Origin: Enterocloster hominis (ex Liu et al. 2021)
GTDB taxonomy: Bacteria > Bacillota > Clostridia > Lachnospirales > Lachnospiraceae
Reading direction: 5' to 3'
Assembly: GCA_014385265.1 (NCBI GenBank)
Contig: JACRTJ010000004.1
Location: forward strand, 1 to 64,000
Length of the DNA stretch: 64,000 nucleotides
The notes under the pieces were generated by a model. That model saw only the letters and a program-made list of their open reading frames with translations. It searched no databases and was not told the DNA's origin. Made by a program: the position numbers and the translations under genes. This document shows positions 45,363 to 53,527 of this stretch, piece after piece; position 1 is the stretch's first letter, and each line of letters starts with the position of its first letter.

Positions 45363-45461
45363 AACGTTCTCTCCTTTTCACAATATAGACATTCATACAG
45401 ATTCTATTTTAATGCAAAATCACAAAAAAGGAAAGAAAAATTTTGTATTTTTCCACAAAAA

Positions 45462-45495
45462 AACAATCCGGCACCACAACCGGCACCGGATTGTT
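45462..45495 (-). terminator. Terminator behind the degenerate ABC ATPase
   Basis: AACAATCCGG/CCGGATTGTT, 10 bp, with a run of seven T on the minus strand, 15 nt after the stop codon. Confidence 0.87.
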
Positions 45496-45509
45496 GGGAA
45501 ATCATCCCT

Positions 45510-46610
45510 TTACAGAATGTTTTTTTCCGTATCCTTATCAAACAGATAGATCTTTTCAGCGTCCACAAAGAGGTATATCTTTTCATTTTCCCGAAAATCC
45601 GTTCTCCCCTCTGCCTGGCAGATGCCGTCGGCGTCCTCAGCCTGGAAGCGGAGCATGGTCCCGTCTCCGGTCATGCTCTGGAATCTGGCGGAGAAATGGC
45701 CGTCCTGGCCGTCCTCTGAGGCCCGGGACAGGCAGACATCCTCAGCCCGTACCCCTGTGATCACTTCTTTTCCCACATAACCATTGTTTTCCAGGACTGC
45801 GCCCACAGCCTCCGGGACCAGCATACGGCCGCTGGCTCCCTGAAGCCCGATCCTGCCGCCTTCAGAAAATACCTTCATAAGAAAGAAGTTCATGGGCGAC
45901 CGGCCTACGACTCCGCCCACAAAGCAGTTTGCCGGATGGGCCGCCAGTTCCTCCGGCGTACCGTCCTGGCAGATGGAGCCCTCATTCATGACTACCATTC
46001 TGGTTCCCAGGGCCAGTGCCGTTTCCTGGTTGTCGGTCACATAGATCACCGTCATATCCATTTTTTTATGGATATCCTTAAATTCCTTCCTCATCACCTT
46101 CTGGAGGCTCTCCTCCAGATCTGCAATGGTACTGTCCAGAAGAAGGATCCCCGGACGGCGCATCATGGCACGTCCCAGAAGCGCCCGGTATGTCTCCTCC
46201 CCGGTCAGCTCCTCAGGCTTTTTATCCAGAATATCAGAAAGCTTCAGATACCCAGAGATCTCCCGGATCCTCCTGTCAATCTCCTCCTGGGCCATCTTCC
46301 CCATACGAAGCGCAAAGGAAAGGTTATCTTCCACCGTCATGCCCGGATACAGCACACTGTTTTTAAACAGCATGGCAATATTCCTGTCCTTGGGATCCGC
46401 GTCCGTCATATCCTTTCCATCAATGAAAAGGGAACCGGAGCTGATCTCATCCAGTCCGCCGATCATCCGCAGAAGCGCGGATTTTCCGCACCCGGCAGGC
46501 CCCACAAGGATAAGGAACTCCCTGTCCCTGATCTCCAGAGAAAAATCCTTCACCGACTGCTGTCCCCCAGGATAAATCTTATTCACGTTTTTTAATACTA
46601 ATCCCGACAT
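45510..46610 (-). CDS. ABC ATPase of MsmX/UgpC type with lost catalytic residues
   Basis: A 366-residue protein with the length and C-terminal OB-like domain (from about 235) of the sugar-importer ATPases. The nucleotide Walker A is kept (GPAGCGKS, 37-44). The hydrolysis machinery is not. The Q-loop Gln is Lys83, the LSGGQ signature reads LTGEE (135-139), the catalytic Glu after Walker B is Ser160 (LLLDSTIADLE), and the switch His is Asp193 (VTDNQE). The conserved tail GTPEELAAHPAN and RSPMNFF remains. It is therefore likely to bind but not hydrolyse ATP. The reading frame is open throughout, so this is not a decayed pseudogene. A terminator sits 20 nt upstream of its start. Confidence 0.85.
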   Translation of the reverse strand: MSGLVLKNVNKIYPGGQQSVKDFSLEIRDREFLILVGPAGCGKSALLRMIGGLDEISSGSLFIDGKDMTDADPKDRNIAMLFKNSVLYPGMTVEDNLSFALRMGKMAQEEIDRRIREISGYLKLSDILDKKPEELTGEETYRALLGRAMMRRPGILLLDSTIADLEESLQKVMRKEFKDIHKKMDMTVIYVTDNQETALALGTRMVVMNEGSICQDGTPEELAAHPANCFVGGVVGRSPMNFFLMKVFSEGGRIGLQGASGRMLVPEAVGAVLENNGYVGKEVITGVRAEDVCLSRASEDGQDGHFSARFQSMTGDGTMLRFQAEDADGICQAEGRTDFRENEKIYLFVDAEKIYLFDKDTEKNIL

Positions 46611-46631
46611 GCTTCCTCCCCATTGTAAAAC

Positions 46632-46686
46632 TCAAAAAAACAAAATACCCGCCGGCATCCGTGACAACACAATGCCTGGCGGGTAT
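46632..46686 (-). terminator. Terminator or attenuator ahead of the degenerate ATPase
   Basis: ATACCCGCC/GGCGGGTAT, extended by GGCAT/ATGCC, followed on the minus strand by TTTTGTTTTTTT. It lies 174 nt after the ridA stop and only about 20 nt before the next start codon. The 170 nt between ridA and it contain no gene. Confidence 0.8.
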
Positions 46687-46860
46687 ACCTCTGTTCCCTA
46701 TGGTACACAAAACAGAAGTGTTTTTCCATATTGTAATTTACCAAAATATCGTGATAAATTCCATGACTTTTGCATATGGGGCCTGGGAGCCGCGGAAAAA
46801 GCATCCGTTTTCCCCAAAAAACAAAGCTCTTTTCGTCCTGTTTTAGCAAAAATAACGGTT

Positions 46861-47235
46861 TTATTTTACAGCGATGGCTTCCATCTCCAGCAGAACACCC
46901 TTGGGAAGCTTTGCAACCTCCACGCAGGAGCGGGCCGGGCAGTCCTTCTCAAAATATTTGGAATAAATTCCGTTGATAGTTGCAAAATCGTCCATGCTCT
47001 GGATGAATACGGTTGTTTTTACAACGTTCTCCATGGAAGTACCTGCTGCTTCCAGAAGGTTCTTCATATTCTTCATTACCTGCTCTGCCTGGCCTTCGAT
47101 CCCTTCGGCAACCTCGCCAGTGGCCGGGTTTACCGGAATCTGGCCGGAAGCGAATACAAAGCCGTTGGCCTCAATGGCCTGGGAATAAGGACCGATTGCT
47201 GCTGGTGCGTTTGTTGTGCTGATCACTTTCTTCAT
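46861..47235 (-). CDS. ridA: RidA-family reactive intermediate deaminase
   Basis: A 124-residue trimeric enzyme that hydrolyses 2-aminoacrylate and related enamines made by PLP enzymes. APAAIGPYSQAI, FASGQIPVNPATGE and the Arg of CPARSCVEVAKLP (substrate carboxylate ligand) are intact. Overlaps the cvfB stop by 4 nt. Confidence 0.96.
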   Translation of the reverse strand: MKKVISTTNAPAAIGPYSQAIEANGFVFASGQIPVNPATGEVAEGIEGQAEQVMKNMKNLLEAAGTSMENVVKTTVFIQSMDDFATINGIYSKYFEKDCPARSCVEVAKLPKGVLLEMEAIAVK

Positions 47236-48089
47236 TTTGTTTCCTCCAATACTCTGATACTTTTTTCTGTTATCTCTATCTTACCCTCTTTTAAAAGATG
47301 GCCGACAGCGCGTTTAAAGGCGTTCTTGCTGAGCTTAAATTCCCTGGCGATCACTTCCGGGTCTGCCTTATCGTTAAAGGGCAGCACTCCGTCAAATTCC
47401 CCGATCACCTTTAATACAAGCTCTGCATCCTCAAAAATCTGGTTATAGGCCTTTTCCCTGGCGCTCAGATCCAGCTTTCCATCCCCGCGCACCTTTGTCA
47501 CACGGCAATGGACCTCCTGGCCCACCTTAAAGCCTCCGAACAGCTCCCGCCTGGGGATCATCCCGTGGTAGATCCCGTCCACGGCCACAAAGGCTCCCAG
47601 CTCCGGGTTGATCTCAAATACAAAGCCGTTTATATCGTCTCCCGTTTTATAGGGAGCGTCGCTCCTTAAATACGAATATACCTTCATGGTAGCCGCCAGA
47701 CGCTTACTTTTATCCACATAAAGGGCCACCAGACATTTTTCTCCCTTTTTCACTGCATGGGTCTGCTCCTTAAAGGGCAGAAGAAGATCCTTTTCCAGCC
47801 CCATGTCCAGGAATGCGCCGATCTTTGATGTTTCCTTCACCTCCAGCACTGCCGTCTCTCCCAGGGAGAGCTTCGGTCTTGTGGTGGTGGCAATGATCCG
47901 GTCCTCCGAATCCTTATATAAAAACACTTCCAGGAGATCGCCGGTCTTTGCGCCCTCGGGCACCTGCTTTTTCGGCAGCAAAACGCCCTTTTCAGCTCCC
48001 CCGGCGCTCTTTCCAGGTTCCCCCAGATACACTCCGAAATCCTTTTCCTTTACGATCTCCAGTGTCTGCATTCTTCCAAGTTCCAGCAT
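47232..48089 (-). CDS. cvfB: CvfB-like S1-domain RNA-binding protein
   Basis: A 285-residue protein with tandem S1 RNA-binding domains (about 1-65, 68-130, 145-210) and a C-terminal winged helix (about 225-285, PEVIAREFKLSKNAFKRAVGHLLKEG). CvfB influences virulence and translation or mRNA stability in Staphylococcus. It is translationally coupled to ridA. Confidence 0.93.
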   Translation of the reverse strand: MLELGRMQTLEIVKEKDFGVYLGEPGKSAGGAEKGVLLPKKQVPEGAKTGDLLEVFLYKDSEDRIIATTTRPKLSLGETAVLEVKETSKIGAFLDMGLEKDLLLPFKEQTHAVKKGEKCLVALYVDKSKRLAATMKVYSYLRSDAPYKTGDDINGFVFEINPELGAFVAVDGIYHGMIPRRELFGGFKVGQEVHCRVTKVRGDGKLDLSAREKAYNQIFEDAELVLKVIGEFDGVLPFNDKADPEVIAREFKLSKNAFKRAVGHLLKEGKIEITEKSIRVLEETK

Positions 48090-48110
48090 GTCCTTCGTCC
48101 TCTCTTTTTT

Positions 48111-48842
48111 CTAAACGCCCTCCGGCGTTACCTTCAGTTCCACATTGGCAAAGATGCTTCCGTCTCCGCCGCAGACAGATACCACGTATCCATCCTCTCC
48201 GGCCGCCCGCATGAGGACCGCCGTATCTCCCAGCACCGCCGCCTTTTTATACTCGGCGCGGATCTCCGTGATCTCCCTGCCGTCGGCTTCCTCCGGGAGG
48301 GCCTCCACCGCCATATCCACGTACTGGGCATTGTTGACATGGTGGTTGGTGTCGATCTGGTGCTTCATGATCACCAGCCGCCCCGCCTCCTCCATGTGCT
48401 CCGGAAGACGGATCTTTCTGGGAGCATAGTCCATAGAAAGCTTCGGTTCCTCATCCCCGTAGGCGTCCACATCCTCCCGCGTCACGCGGACCGGTTTTCC
48501 GGCTTCCGTATCCAGAAGGAACCAGCAGGAATTGGCCTTTACCAGGTATTCCCCGGTCCCGTCCATCAGCGTAAAATTCCGCAGGCCGTAGATCCCCTTG
48601 ATCTCATAGGGCCAGGTGCAGACGGTGATCTCCTCGCCCAGAGCCGGTCGCCTTAAGATCTGGATCTGCCAGGATGACAGAAGCCACGCACGATTTTTTT
48701 CTTCCAGATAAGCAAGCCCCACTCCGCAGTCCTCCGACTGGAAGGTGGAGCAGTCCTGCATATAATTCATGATCCCCATCAGGGACAGCCTTGCGTCCAC
48801 GCCGGTCTCACTGTACCGGACACGGCTCTTAAACTGGTACAT
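48111..48842 (-). CDS. Acyl-ACP thioesterase
   Basis: A 243-residue double hotdog-fold thioesterase (PF01643), bacterial FatA-like, which releases free fatty acids from acyl-ACP. DARLSLMGIMNYMQDCSTFQ and HQIDTNHHVNNAQYVDMAVEAL (Asn/His region) are characteristic. First gene of an operon with cvfB and ridA. Confidence 0.93.
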   Translation of the reverse strand: MYQFKSRVRYSETGVDARLSLMGIMNYMQDCSTFQSEDCGVGLAYLEEKNRAWLLSSWQIQILRRPALGEEITVCTWPYEIKGIYGLRNFTLMDGTGEYLVKANSCWFLLDTEAGKPVRVTREDVDAYGDEEPKLSMDYAPRKIRLPEHMEEAGRLVIMKHQIDTNHHVNNAQYVDMAVEALPEEADGREITEIRAEYKKAAVLGDTAVLMRAAGEDGYVVSVCGGDGSIFANVELKVTPEGV

Positions 48843-48892
48843 GTTCTTCCCGCCTCACTTAAATCCTCCGGGCAGTCCCGGCGCTCGTTTCC

Positions 48893-48921
48893 ATTCTAAC
48901 CTATTTTTCCCTTCCAGGCAA
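48893..48921 (-). promoter_or_regulatory. Promoter of the thioesterase-cvfB-ridA operon
   Basis: TTGCCT (48916-48921), 17 nt, TAGAAT (48893-48898), about 50 nt upstream of the thioesterase gene. Confidence 0.72.
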
Positions 48922-48934
48922 TAGGCTCTGTATC

Positions 48935-48976
48935 AAAAAAGCGTCTAAACATTGGATCCCCAACATCTAAACGCTT
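48935..48976 (-). terminator. Terminator behind tRNA-Gln copy 1
   Basis: A 17 bp stem with several G-U pairs and a 4 nt loop (48939-48955 with 48960-48976), then TTTTTT on the minus strand. Confidence 0.87.
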
Positions 48977-48981
48977 TCCAG

Positions 48982-49053
48982 CTGGGCTACAAGGATTCGA
49001 ACCTTGAAATGACGGAGTCAGAGTCCGTTGCCTTACCATTTGGCGATAGCCCA
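48982..49053 (-). tRNA. tRNA-Gln (anticodon CUG), copy 1
   Basis: A 72 nt cloverleaf with 7 bp acceptor TGGGCTA/TAGCCCA, discriminator G, anticodon arm ACGGA-CTCTGAC-TCCGT (loop anticodon CTG) and T loop TTCGAAT. The CCA end is not encoded. It has its own promoter and terminator. The sequence is identical to copy 2, about 2 kb away. Confidence 0.97.
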
Positions 49054-49096
49054 TTATTCACGATCTGTCTCTTACAGTTTTTCAACTGCGAGTTAT

Positions 49097-49125
49097 ATTA
49101 TACCCACACTTTTTAAGAATGTCAA
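49097..49125 (-). promoter_or_regulatory. Consensus promoter of tRNA-Gln copy 1
   Basis: TTGACA (49120-49125), 17 nt, TATAAT (49097-49102): a perfect sigma-A promoter. A GGAAAAAG-stem hairpin at 49143-49180 lies between it and the M20 gene and may insulate the two. Confidence 0.9.
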
Positions 49126-49221
49126 GCATTTTTTCCAGACTGCGGGACTTTTTCCTGTTTTCTGGAAAAAGCCCCGCCCTTTAAGCCTCCGGCTTCCAAA
49201 TCCCGGATCTTATATTCTCAT

Positions 49222-50607
49222 CTACTGTACCGGCGCCGGAACCACGATCTCCTCGGTCACCGGGCACTTATACGTTCTTCCGTTCATCTGCTTCTTAAAC
49301 TCTTCCTTCGCCTCGTCCACCAGCTTGGGATCATCCACCAGCTTCATGGCTGTGGCTGCCATGACCTTTGCGCCATAGAGCATGCCCTTCATTCCGATGC
49401 TCATACCGGCGCAGGCAGTGATCTGCCAGCTATGGCCCGGGGCCGCCAGGTTGCAGGTAGCCGTCATCACCTGTACACAGGGAACGATATGCTGTACGTC
49501 TCCCACATCGGTGGAGCCGTAGCCGTTCTCATTCAGCACAGGAGATACCTTAGTATCCAGAGGACCATCCTCCAGAGCGCCTGAGGCTTTTACCTTCTCA
49601 TACTGCTGGCTCTTTTCATTGAGGATCTTTGCAAATGCCAGCTCCTCCTCTGTCCAGTGGGGTCTTTCCACCTCTTCCATCACATCGTGGGTCAGGTTGG
49701 TGAGCATCACCGGATTTAATGTATTGTAGCAGCCGCCCAGGTATTCTACCTCCAGCTCAGTCTCTGTCATATGGGCTGCGCCTTCCGCCACCTTCACCAG
49801 ACGTCTGTATGTATCCTCCACGGCCTCACGGCTTAATGCGCGGACATAATACCATACGCTGGCCTTATCGGGAACGATATTGGGCGCTGTGCCGCCTTCC
49901 TTGATCACATAGTGGATACGGACATCGCTGGTCACATGCTCCCGCAGATAGTTGGCTCCCACACTGGTCAGCTCCACGGCATCCAGTGCAGACCGGCCGT
50001 TGTGGGGATCTCCTCCGGCATGGGCCGTGATCCCATTAAAATGGAAAATGGCGCTGTTCAGTCCAGTCATGGTCCCCAGAGTCACATGGTTATTGGTGGA
50101 GCCGTGCCAGGAAAACGCTGCATCCAGCTCTGTGAACGCTCCTCCTCTTGCCATAAACGCCTTTCCGGTGAGGACCTCCTCTGCCGGACAGCCATAAAAT
50201 ACCACTGTACCCTCTTTGCCGGTAGCCTCCAGCTCTGCCTTCATTCCAAGAGCAGCGCCCAGGCAGGCAACACCTAAAAGGTTATGGCCGCAGCCCTGTC
50301 CCGCAGCACCCGGAGTTACCGGTTCCTTTTCTGTGCTGACCTTCTGGCTCAGGCCGGGAAGTGCGTCATACTCGCCCAGGAAACCGATCACCGGATGACC
50401 TTTTCCCCATACGGCGCGGATGGCTGTGGGCATTCCCACATACCCTGTCTCCACCTCAAATCCGGCGTTGCGGAGGACTTCTGCTGTCCATTCACATGCC
50501 TTCACTTCATTAAACGCAGTCTCGGGATTTTCCCAGATCTTTTTAGCCAGATCGGTAAGGACCTTTTCATTCTGATCAACGGCTCTGGTAGCAATGGTGT
50601 CAATCAT
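49222..50607 (-). CDS. M20-family amidohydrolase, AbgB-like
   Basis: A 461-residue metallopeptidase-like amidohydrolase of the p-aminobenzoyl-glutamate hydrolase/aminoacylase group. The binuclear-site motifs GQGCGHNLLG, YGCPAEE and the dimerisation-domain ITAHAGGDPHNGRSALDAVELT are intact. The start MIDTIATRAVDQNEKV was chosen behind a GGAGA ribosome-binding site. The likely substrates are N-acyl or peptide-like amides; folate-breakdown product is one option. A second family member is cut by the right edge of the window. Confidence 0.92.
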   Translation of the reverse strand: MIDTIATRAVDQNEKVLTDLAKKIWENPETAFNEVKACEWTAEVLRNAGFEVETGYVGMPTAIRAVWGKGHPVIGFLGEYDALPGLSQKVSTEKEPVTPGAAGQGCGHNLLGVACLGAALGMKAELEATGKEGTVVFYGCPAEEVLTGKAFMARGGAFTELDAAFSWHGSTNNHVTLGTMTGLNSAIFHFNGITAHAGGDPHNGRSALDAVELTSVGANYLREHVTSDVRIHYVIKEGGTAPNIVPDKASVWYYVRALSREAVEDTYRRLVKVAEGAAHMTETELEVEYLGGCYNTLNPVMLTNLTHDVMEEVERPHWTEEELAFAKILNEKSQQYEKVKASGALEDGPLDTKVSPVLNENGYGSTDVGDVQHIVPCVQVMTATCNLAAPGHSWQITACAGMSIGMKGMLYGAKVMAATAMKLVDDPKLVDEAKEEFKKQMNGRTYKCPVTEEIVVPAPVQ

Positions 50608-50690
50608 AATATTCTCTCCTTTTTCTGGGCGCCGCAGGCTCACACACCGCAAGAGACGCCTGTTATTGATTCCAACGGACTCACCCCTTC

Positions 50691-50719
50691 ATTTTAACCT
50701 GGAGAACAAAAAATGTCAA
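50691..50719 (-). promoter_or_regulatory. Promoter of the M20 amidohydrolase
   Basis: TTGACA (50714-50719), 17 nt, TAAAAT (50691-50696). The leader of about 75 nt includes a GGCG/CGCC stem. Confidence 0.85.
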
Positions 50720-50993
50720 TCACCTTGCACAATAAAATCTTTTATTTGCTATGTATTCATGTGCACTTTCACGGTTCTTTCCAATGTTTTTGGAATGCCA
50801 GCGGACATTCCATCTCCTTTGAAAGATGTTTTCTTTTTCCTGTCCTCTGGGCCCTGGAGAGGAAAGTCCTGGATCTTGCCCAAACGGGCCAGTTAAAATG
50901 GAGTAAACGGTCTGGATTTTTAGTGATTTTTGGGCACTACGGAAAAATCCATATTTGCGCCCCCACGCTTTGAAGTTCTCTGCATCCAGGAAC
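50720..50993. other. Intergenic stretch between tRNA-Gln copy 2 and the M20 gene
   Basis: No supported gene. A GGAATG/CATTCC inverted repeat with an 8 nt centre (50792-50811) is the only clear symmetry and could be a protein-binding site. A minus-strand open frame of 91 codons exists but has no ribosome-binding site or recognisable features. Confidence 0.4.
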
Positions 50994-51040
50994 AAAAAAA
51001 GAGACGAAAAACCATTGTAAACTCAATGTTTCTCGTCTCT
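50994..51040 (-). terminator. Terminator behind tRNA-Gln copy 2
   Basis: AGAGACGA/TCGTCTCT (51000-51007 and 51033-51040) with an inner ATTG/CAAT pair and seven T on the minus strand. Confidence 0.85.
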
Positions 51041-51047
51041 ATTCCAG

Positions 51048-51119
51048 CTGGGCTACAAGGATTCGAACCTTGAAATGACGGAGTCAGAGTCCGTTGCCTT
51101 ACCATTTGGCGATAGCCCA
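51048..51119 (-). tRNA. tRNA-Gln (anticodon CUG), copy 2
   Basis: Identical to copy 1 over all 72 nt, with CTG anticodon, and expressed from its own promoter. CCA is not encoded. Only the tRNA is duplicated; the surrounding sequence differs. Confidence 0.97.
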
Positions 51120-51136
51120 TCGCATCAACGTGGACT

Positions 51137-51165
51137 ATTATAGCGCGGCTTTCTGTTTTCGTCAA
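51137..51165 (-). promoter_or_regulatory. Promoter of tRNA-Gln copy 2
   Basis: TTGACG (51160-51165), 17 nt, TATAAT (51137-51142). It begins about 70 nt after the RsgI-like gene. Confidence 0.88.
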
Positions 51166-51238
51166 GTGGTATTTTCGATTTTTTTCAAAAACATTTTTTC
51201 ACAAAAAATGTCCGTTTTCCGAAACGCTCCGGCGTACA

Positions 51239-52633
51239 TCAGCCTGCCGGAACCACATCCTCTAAGATCCCCGGCCCTACGGTATGGGGCTCCGTGGCTG
51301 GAGGCGTTTCCGGCGGCCTGGACGGCTCTGTTTCCGGAGCCGGAGTCTCCTCCGGCATCGGGCTCACCGGAGTAAGAGTGCCCGGTGCGGCTGTGGACGG
51401 CTCCGGTGCAGCCGTTTCTGCAGCCGGCGCTGAGGTCTCTGGTGCGGCAGTCGTCTCCGGCTCTGCGGTGGTCTCTGGTGCCGCAGGAGATGTCTCAGGC
51501 GGCGCTGTGGTTTCCGGCTCCGTCGGTCCTGTGACAGGCTCAGACGGTTCCCGGTTTTCGGACTCCGCTTCTGCCCCAGATTCCTCACCATTTTCCGGCT
51601 CTGCCGAAGACTCCGTTTCTTCCTGGGACGCTCCGCCGCCGTCTTCTGGGCGGAGCTCTTCTCCCTGCGGCTCCTTTACCGCCTCCTCCGGCTGCTCTCT
51701 CCCTTCAGAATTCCCAGAGCCGCGGTTTCCTGCCGATCCGCCGTTCCCATCTGTTCCGGGATCTATTCCGTTCTCCTCTTCTCCGGAGCCTTCGTCTGTC
51801 TCTGTCCCGGACTCCGTCTCCCTGGATTCTATCCCGGCGGGCCTGTCCTCCTTTACCTGATAAAGCTTTCCCGCCGTGGCCACCAGAAACGAGGTCTGAT
51901 AATTTTTCTGCTCCATTTCCCGGGACAGGGCCCCCATGTCCATCTGGCACAGCCGGCCGCAGTCCGACTCCCGGACCCGAACGTTCCGCTCCAGAAGATC
52001 CTGGACCATGGCTGCCTTACCCACAGAGCAGCCGTTTTCCCTGACCAGCTCCAGGACCTCCGGCTCCTCTGAGATACTTCCAACATATACGGTCCCCTTG
52101 GCCTGGCGGGTCGTCAGAAATAATTCTGCGGCAACGGCGATCTCCTCCGCCATCCGTTCTGTATCCACCCGCACTGCCCCCTCTATGGGGCGCACCGTAA
52201 ACAGGGCCGCTTCCTGGTCCCCCAGCATCTGTACCCCATGAAGCTCCTCCAGCAGACGTTCACAGCACTCCCGCAGGGAAAGGCCCGCCATGGAATCCGG
52301 GTTCCCGTTTTTCCGGATCACTCCTCCCTTCCGGTTCAGGACCAGCTCCCTGCTGTCCTTCCCGTCCGCGGTCAAGAGCACTGCCGGCTTCCGGTTCTGC
52401 ATAAGAAACACAGTCCCCAGGATACAGGACGCTGCCAGGCAGATTCCCAGGGCCAGACCAGCCCATAAAAGCCACCGCCTCACGGCCTCCACCGACAACT
52501 CGCCGTCCATATTGAGGCTTGCTTCTCTCCGGTCCTTCTCTCCGCTTCCCGCCTCTATGGTCTCCGTTTTCTCTCCCCGGTCCGCCAAAGCCTCTGCAGG
52601 CTCCAGCTTTTCCAGCCGCTCTTTCTCTTCCAT
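51239..52633 (-). CDS. RsgI-like membrane protein with Pro/Glu/Thr-rich tail
   Basis: A 464-residue single-pass protein. The first 53 residues are charged and cytoplasmic, the membrane helix is about 54-78, and the external domain (about 90-250) resembles the middle domain of anti-sigma-I factors RsgI (LSLRECCERLLEELH, then VRENGCSVGKAAMVQDLLER). The last 180 residues are almost entirely Glu, Pro, Thr, Ala, Ser and Gly and probably span or attach to the wall. The usual RsgI cytoplasmic anti-sigma domain is not obvious, and no sigI gene is adjacent. The ATG lies 1 nt after the truA stop. Confidence 0.7.
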   Translation of the reverse strand: MEEKERLEKLEPAEALADRGEKTETIEAGSGEKDRREASLNMDGELSVEAVRRWLLWAGLALGICLAASCILGTVFLMQNRKPAVLLTADGKDSRELVLNRKGGVIRKNGNPDSMAGLSLRECCERLLEELHGVQMLGDQEAALFTVRPIEGAVRVDTERMAEEIAVAAELFLTTRQAKGTVYVGSISEEPEVLELVRENGCSVGKAAMVQDLLERNVRVRESDCGRLCQMDMGALSREMEQKNYQTSFLVATAGKLYQVKEDRPAGIESRETESGTETDEGSGEEENGIDPGTDGNGGSAGNRGSGNSEGREQPEEAVKEPQGEELRPEDGGGASQEETESSAEPENGEESGAEAESENREPSEPVTGPTEPETTAPPETSPAAPETTAEPETTAAPETSAPAAETAAPEPSTAAPGTLTPVSPMPEETPAPETEPSRPPETPPATEPHTVGPGILEDVVPAG

Positions 52634-52634
52634 C

Positions 52635-53393
52635 CTATGCCTCCCCGTCATATTCCACCTGCATGAGGAGCAGGCCCTCCGGCGGAGCCGTCGCTCCGGC
52701 CGCCTCCCGGTTCCTGGCCTCAAGGACAGCCGTCATCTCCTCCGGCCTTCGTTTTCCCAGGCCCACCTCCAGGAGCGTTCCAGTAAGGATCCGCACCATA
52801 TTATACAAAAAACCATTTCCTGTATAGGTAAACACCACTTTCGTTCCGTCTGTATGGATCCCGATCTGGTCCATCCGGCGGACCGTGCTCTTTTTCATTC
52901 TTTTATTGGAACAGAAGCTTTTAAAATCATGCTCTCCCAGAAGATATCCCGCCGCCTTCTCCATGGCCGGGATATCCAGTTCACGCCCCAGTCCGTATAC
53001 GTATTTTCTCTCAAATACACACTTCCTATCCGCTGTTTCCACGTAATACGCATACGTTTTCCTTACAGCGGAAAGACGGCTGTGGAACCGCTCCGGCACC
53101 TCCTTCGCATCTATGACCCGTATATCCTCCGGCAGATACCGGTTCATATACTCCATGGCCGCTGCTGCCGACGGACAGAACTTCTCCTCAATATGGAAAT
53201 TGGCCGTCTGCCCCCTGGCGTGGACCCCTGCATCGGTCCGGCCGGAGCCGTAGACCTCCACTTCCTGTCCGGTCCATTTAAAAAGCACTGCCTCCAGCTT
53301 TCCCTGGATGGTATTGTCTGTATTCCCCTGTTTCTGCCAGCCGTCGTATCTGGAGCCGTCATATTCCAGCGTCATCCTGATGTTCTTTTTCAT
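52635..53393 (-). CDS. truA: tRNA pseudouridine synthase TruA, second copy
   Basis: A 252-residue TruA of normal length. Catalytic Asp54 lies in GRTDAGVHARGQ; DFKSFCSNK and NGFLYNMVRI are conserved. It shares layout with the extended copy at 14957 but differs in sequence, so the two are old paralogues, not a recent duplication. The downstream RsgI-like gene follows directly. Confidence 0.95.
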   Translation of the reverse strand: MKKNIRMTLEYDGSRYDGWQKQGNTDNTIQGKLEAVLFKWTGQEVEVYGSGRTDAGVHARGQTANFHIEEKFCPSAAAAMEYMNRYLPEDIRVIDAKEVPERFHSRLSAVRKTYAYYVETADRKCVFERKYVYGLGRELDIPAMEKAAGYLLGEHDFKSFCSNKRMKKSTVRRMDQIGIHTDGTKVVFTYTGNGFLYNMVRILTGTLLEVGLGKRRPEEMTAVLEARNREAAGATAPPEGLLLMQVEYDGEA

Positions 53394-53415
53394 GATCGTT
53401 TCCCTTCTGGTCCTG

Positions 53416-53499
53416 CCAGGTATCGTCTTATTGTATCAATTTTCCATTCAAATTGGAATACCTGGAACCAAATATTCCGCCTGCCAATATGATATCATA
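53416..53499. promoter_or_regulatory. Inverted repeats between divergent truA and MntP-like genes
   Basis: CCAGGTAT/ATACCTGG (53416-53423 and 53458-53465) brackets an imperfect TTCC-AATT-GGAA palindrome. A perfect 12 bp palindrome TATGATATCATA lies at 53488-53499. A weak minus-strand promoter (TTCCAA, 17 nt, TACAAT) for truA overlaps them. Regulator binding is a guess. Confidence 0.4.
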
Positions 53500-53527
53500 A
53501 GTGATCTTCTGTAAATATGGTATAAAA

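Noticed and set aside
46598-46849. An 83-codon frame in the ridA-ATPase gap
   Set aside because: It runs through the terminator stem and into the next gene's start, and has no family features.
50720-50995. A 91-codon minus-strand frame between tRNA-Gln copy 2 and the M20 gene
   Set aside because: No ribosome-binding site, overlaps the tRNA terminator region, and the composition is not protein-like.
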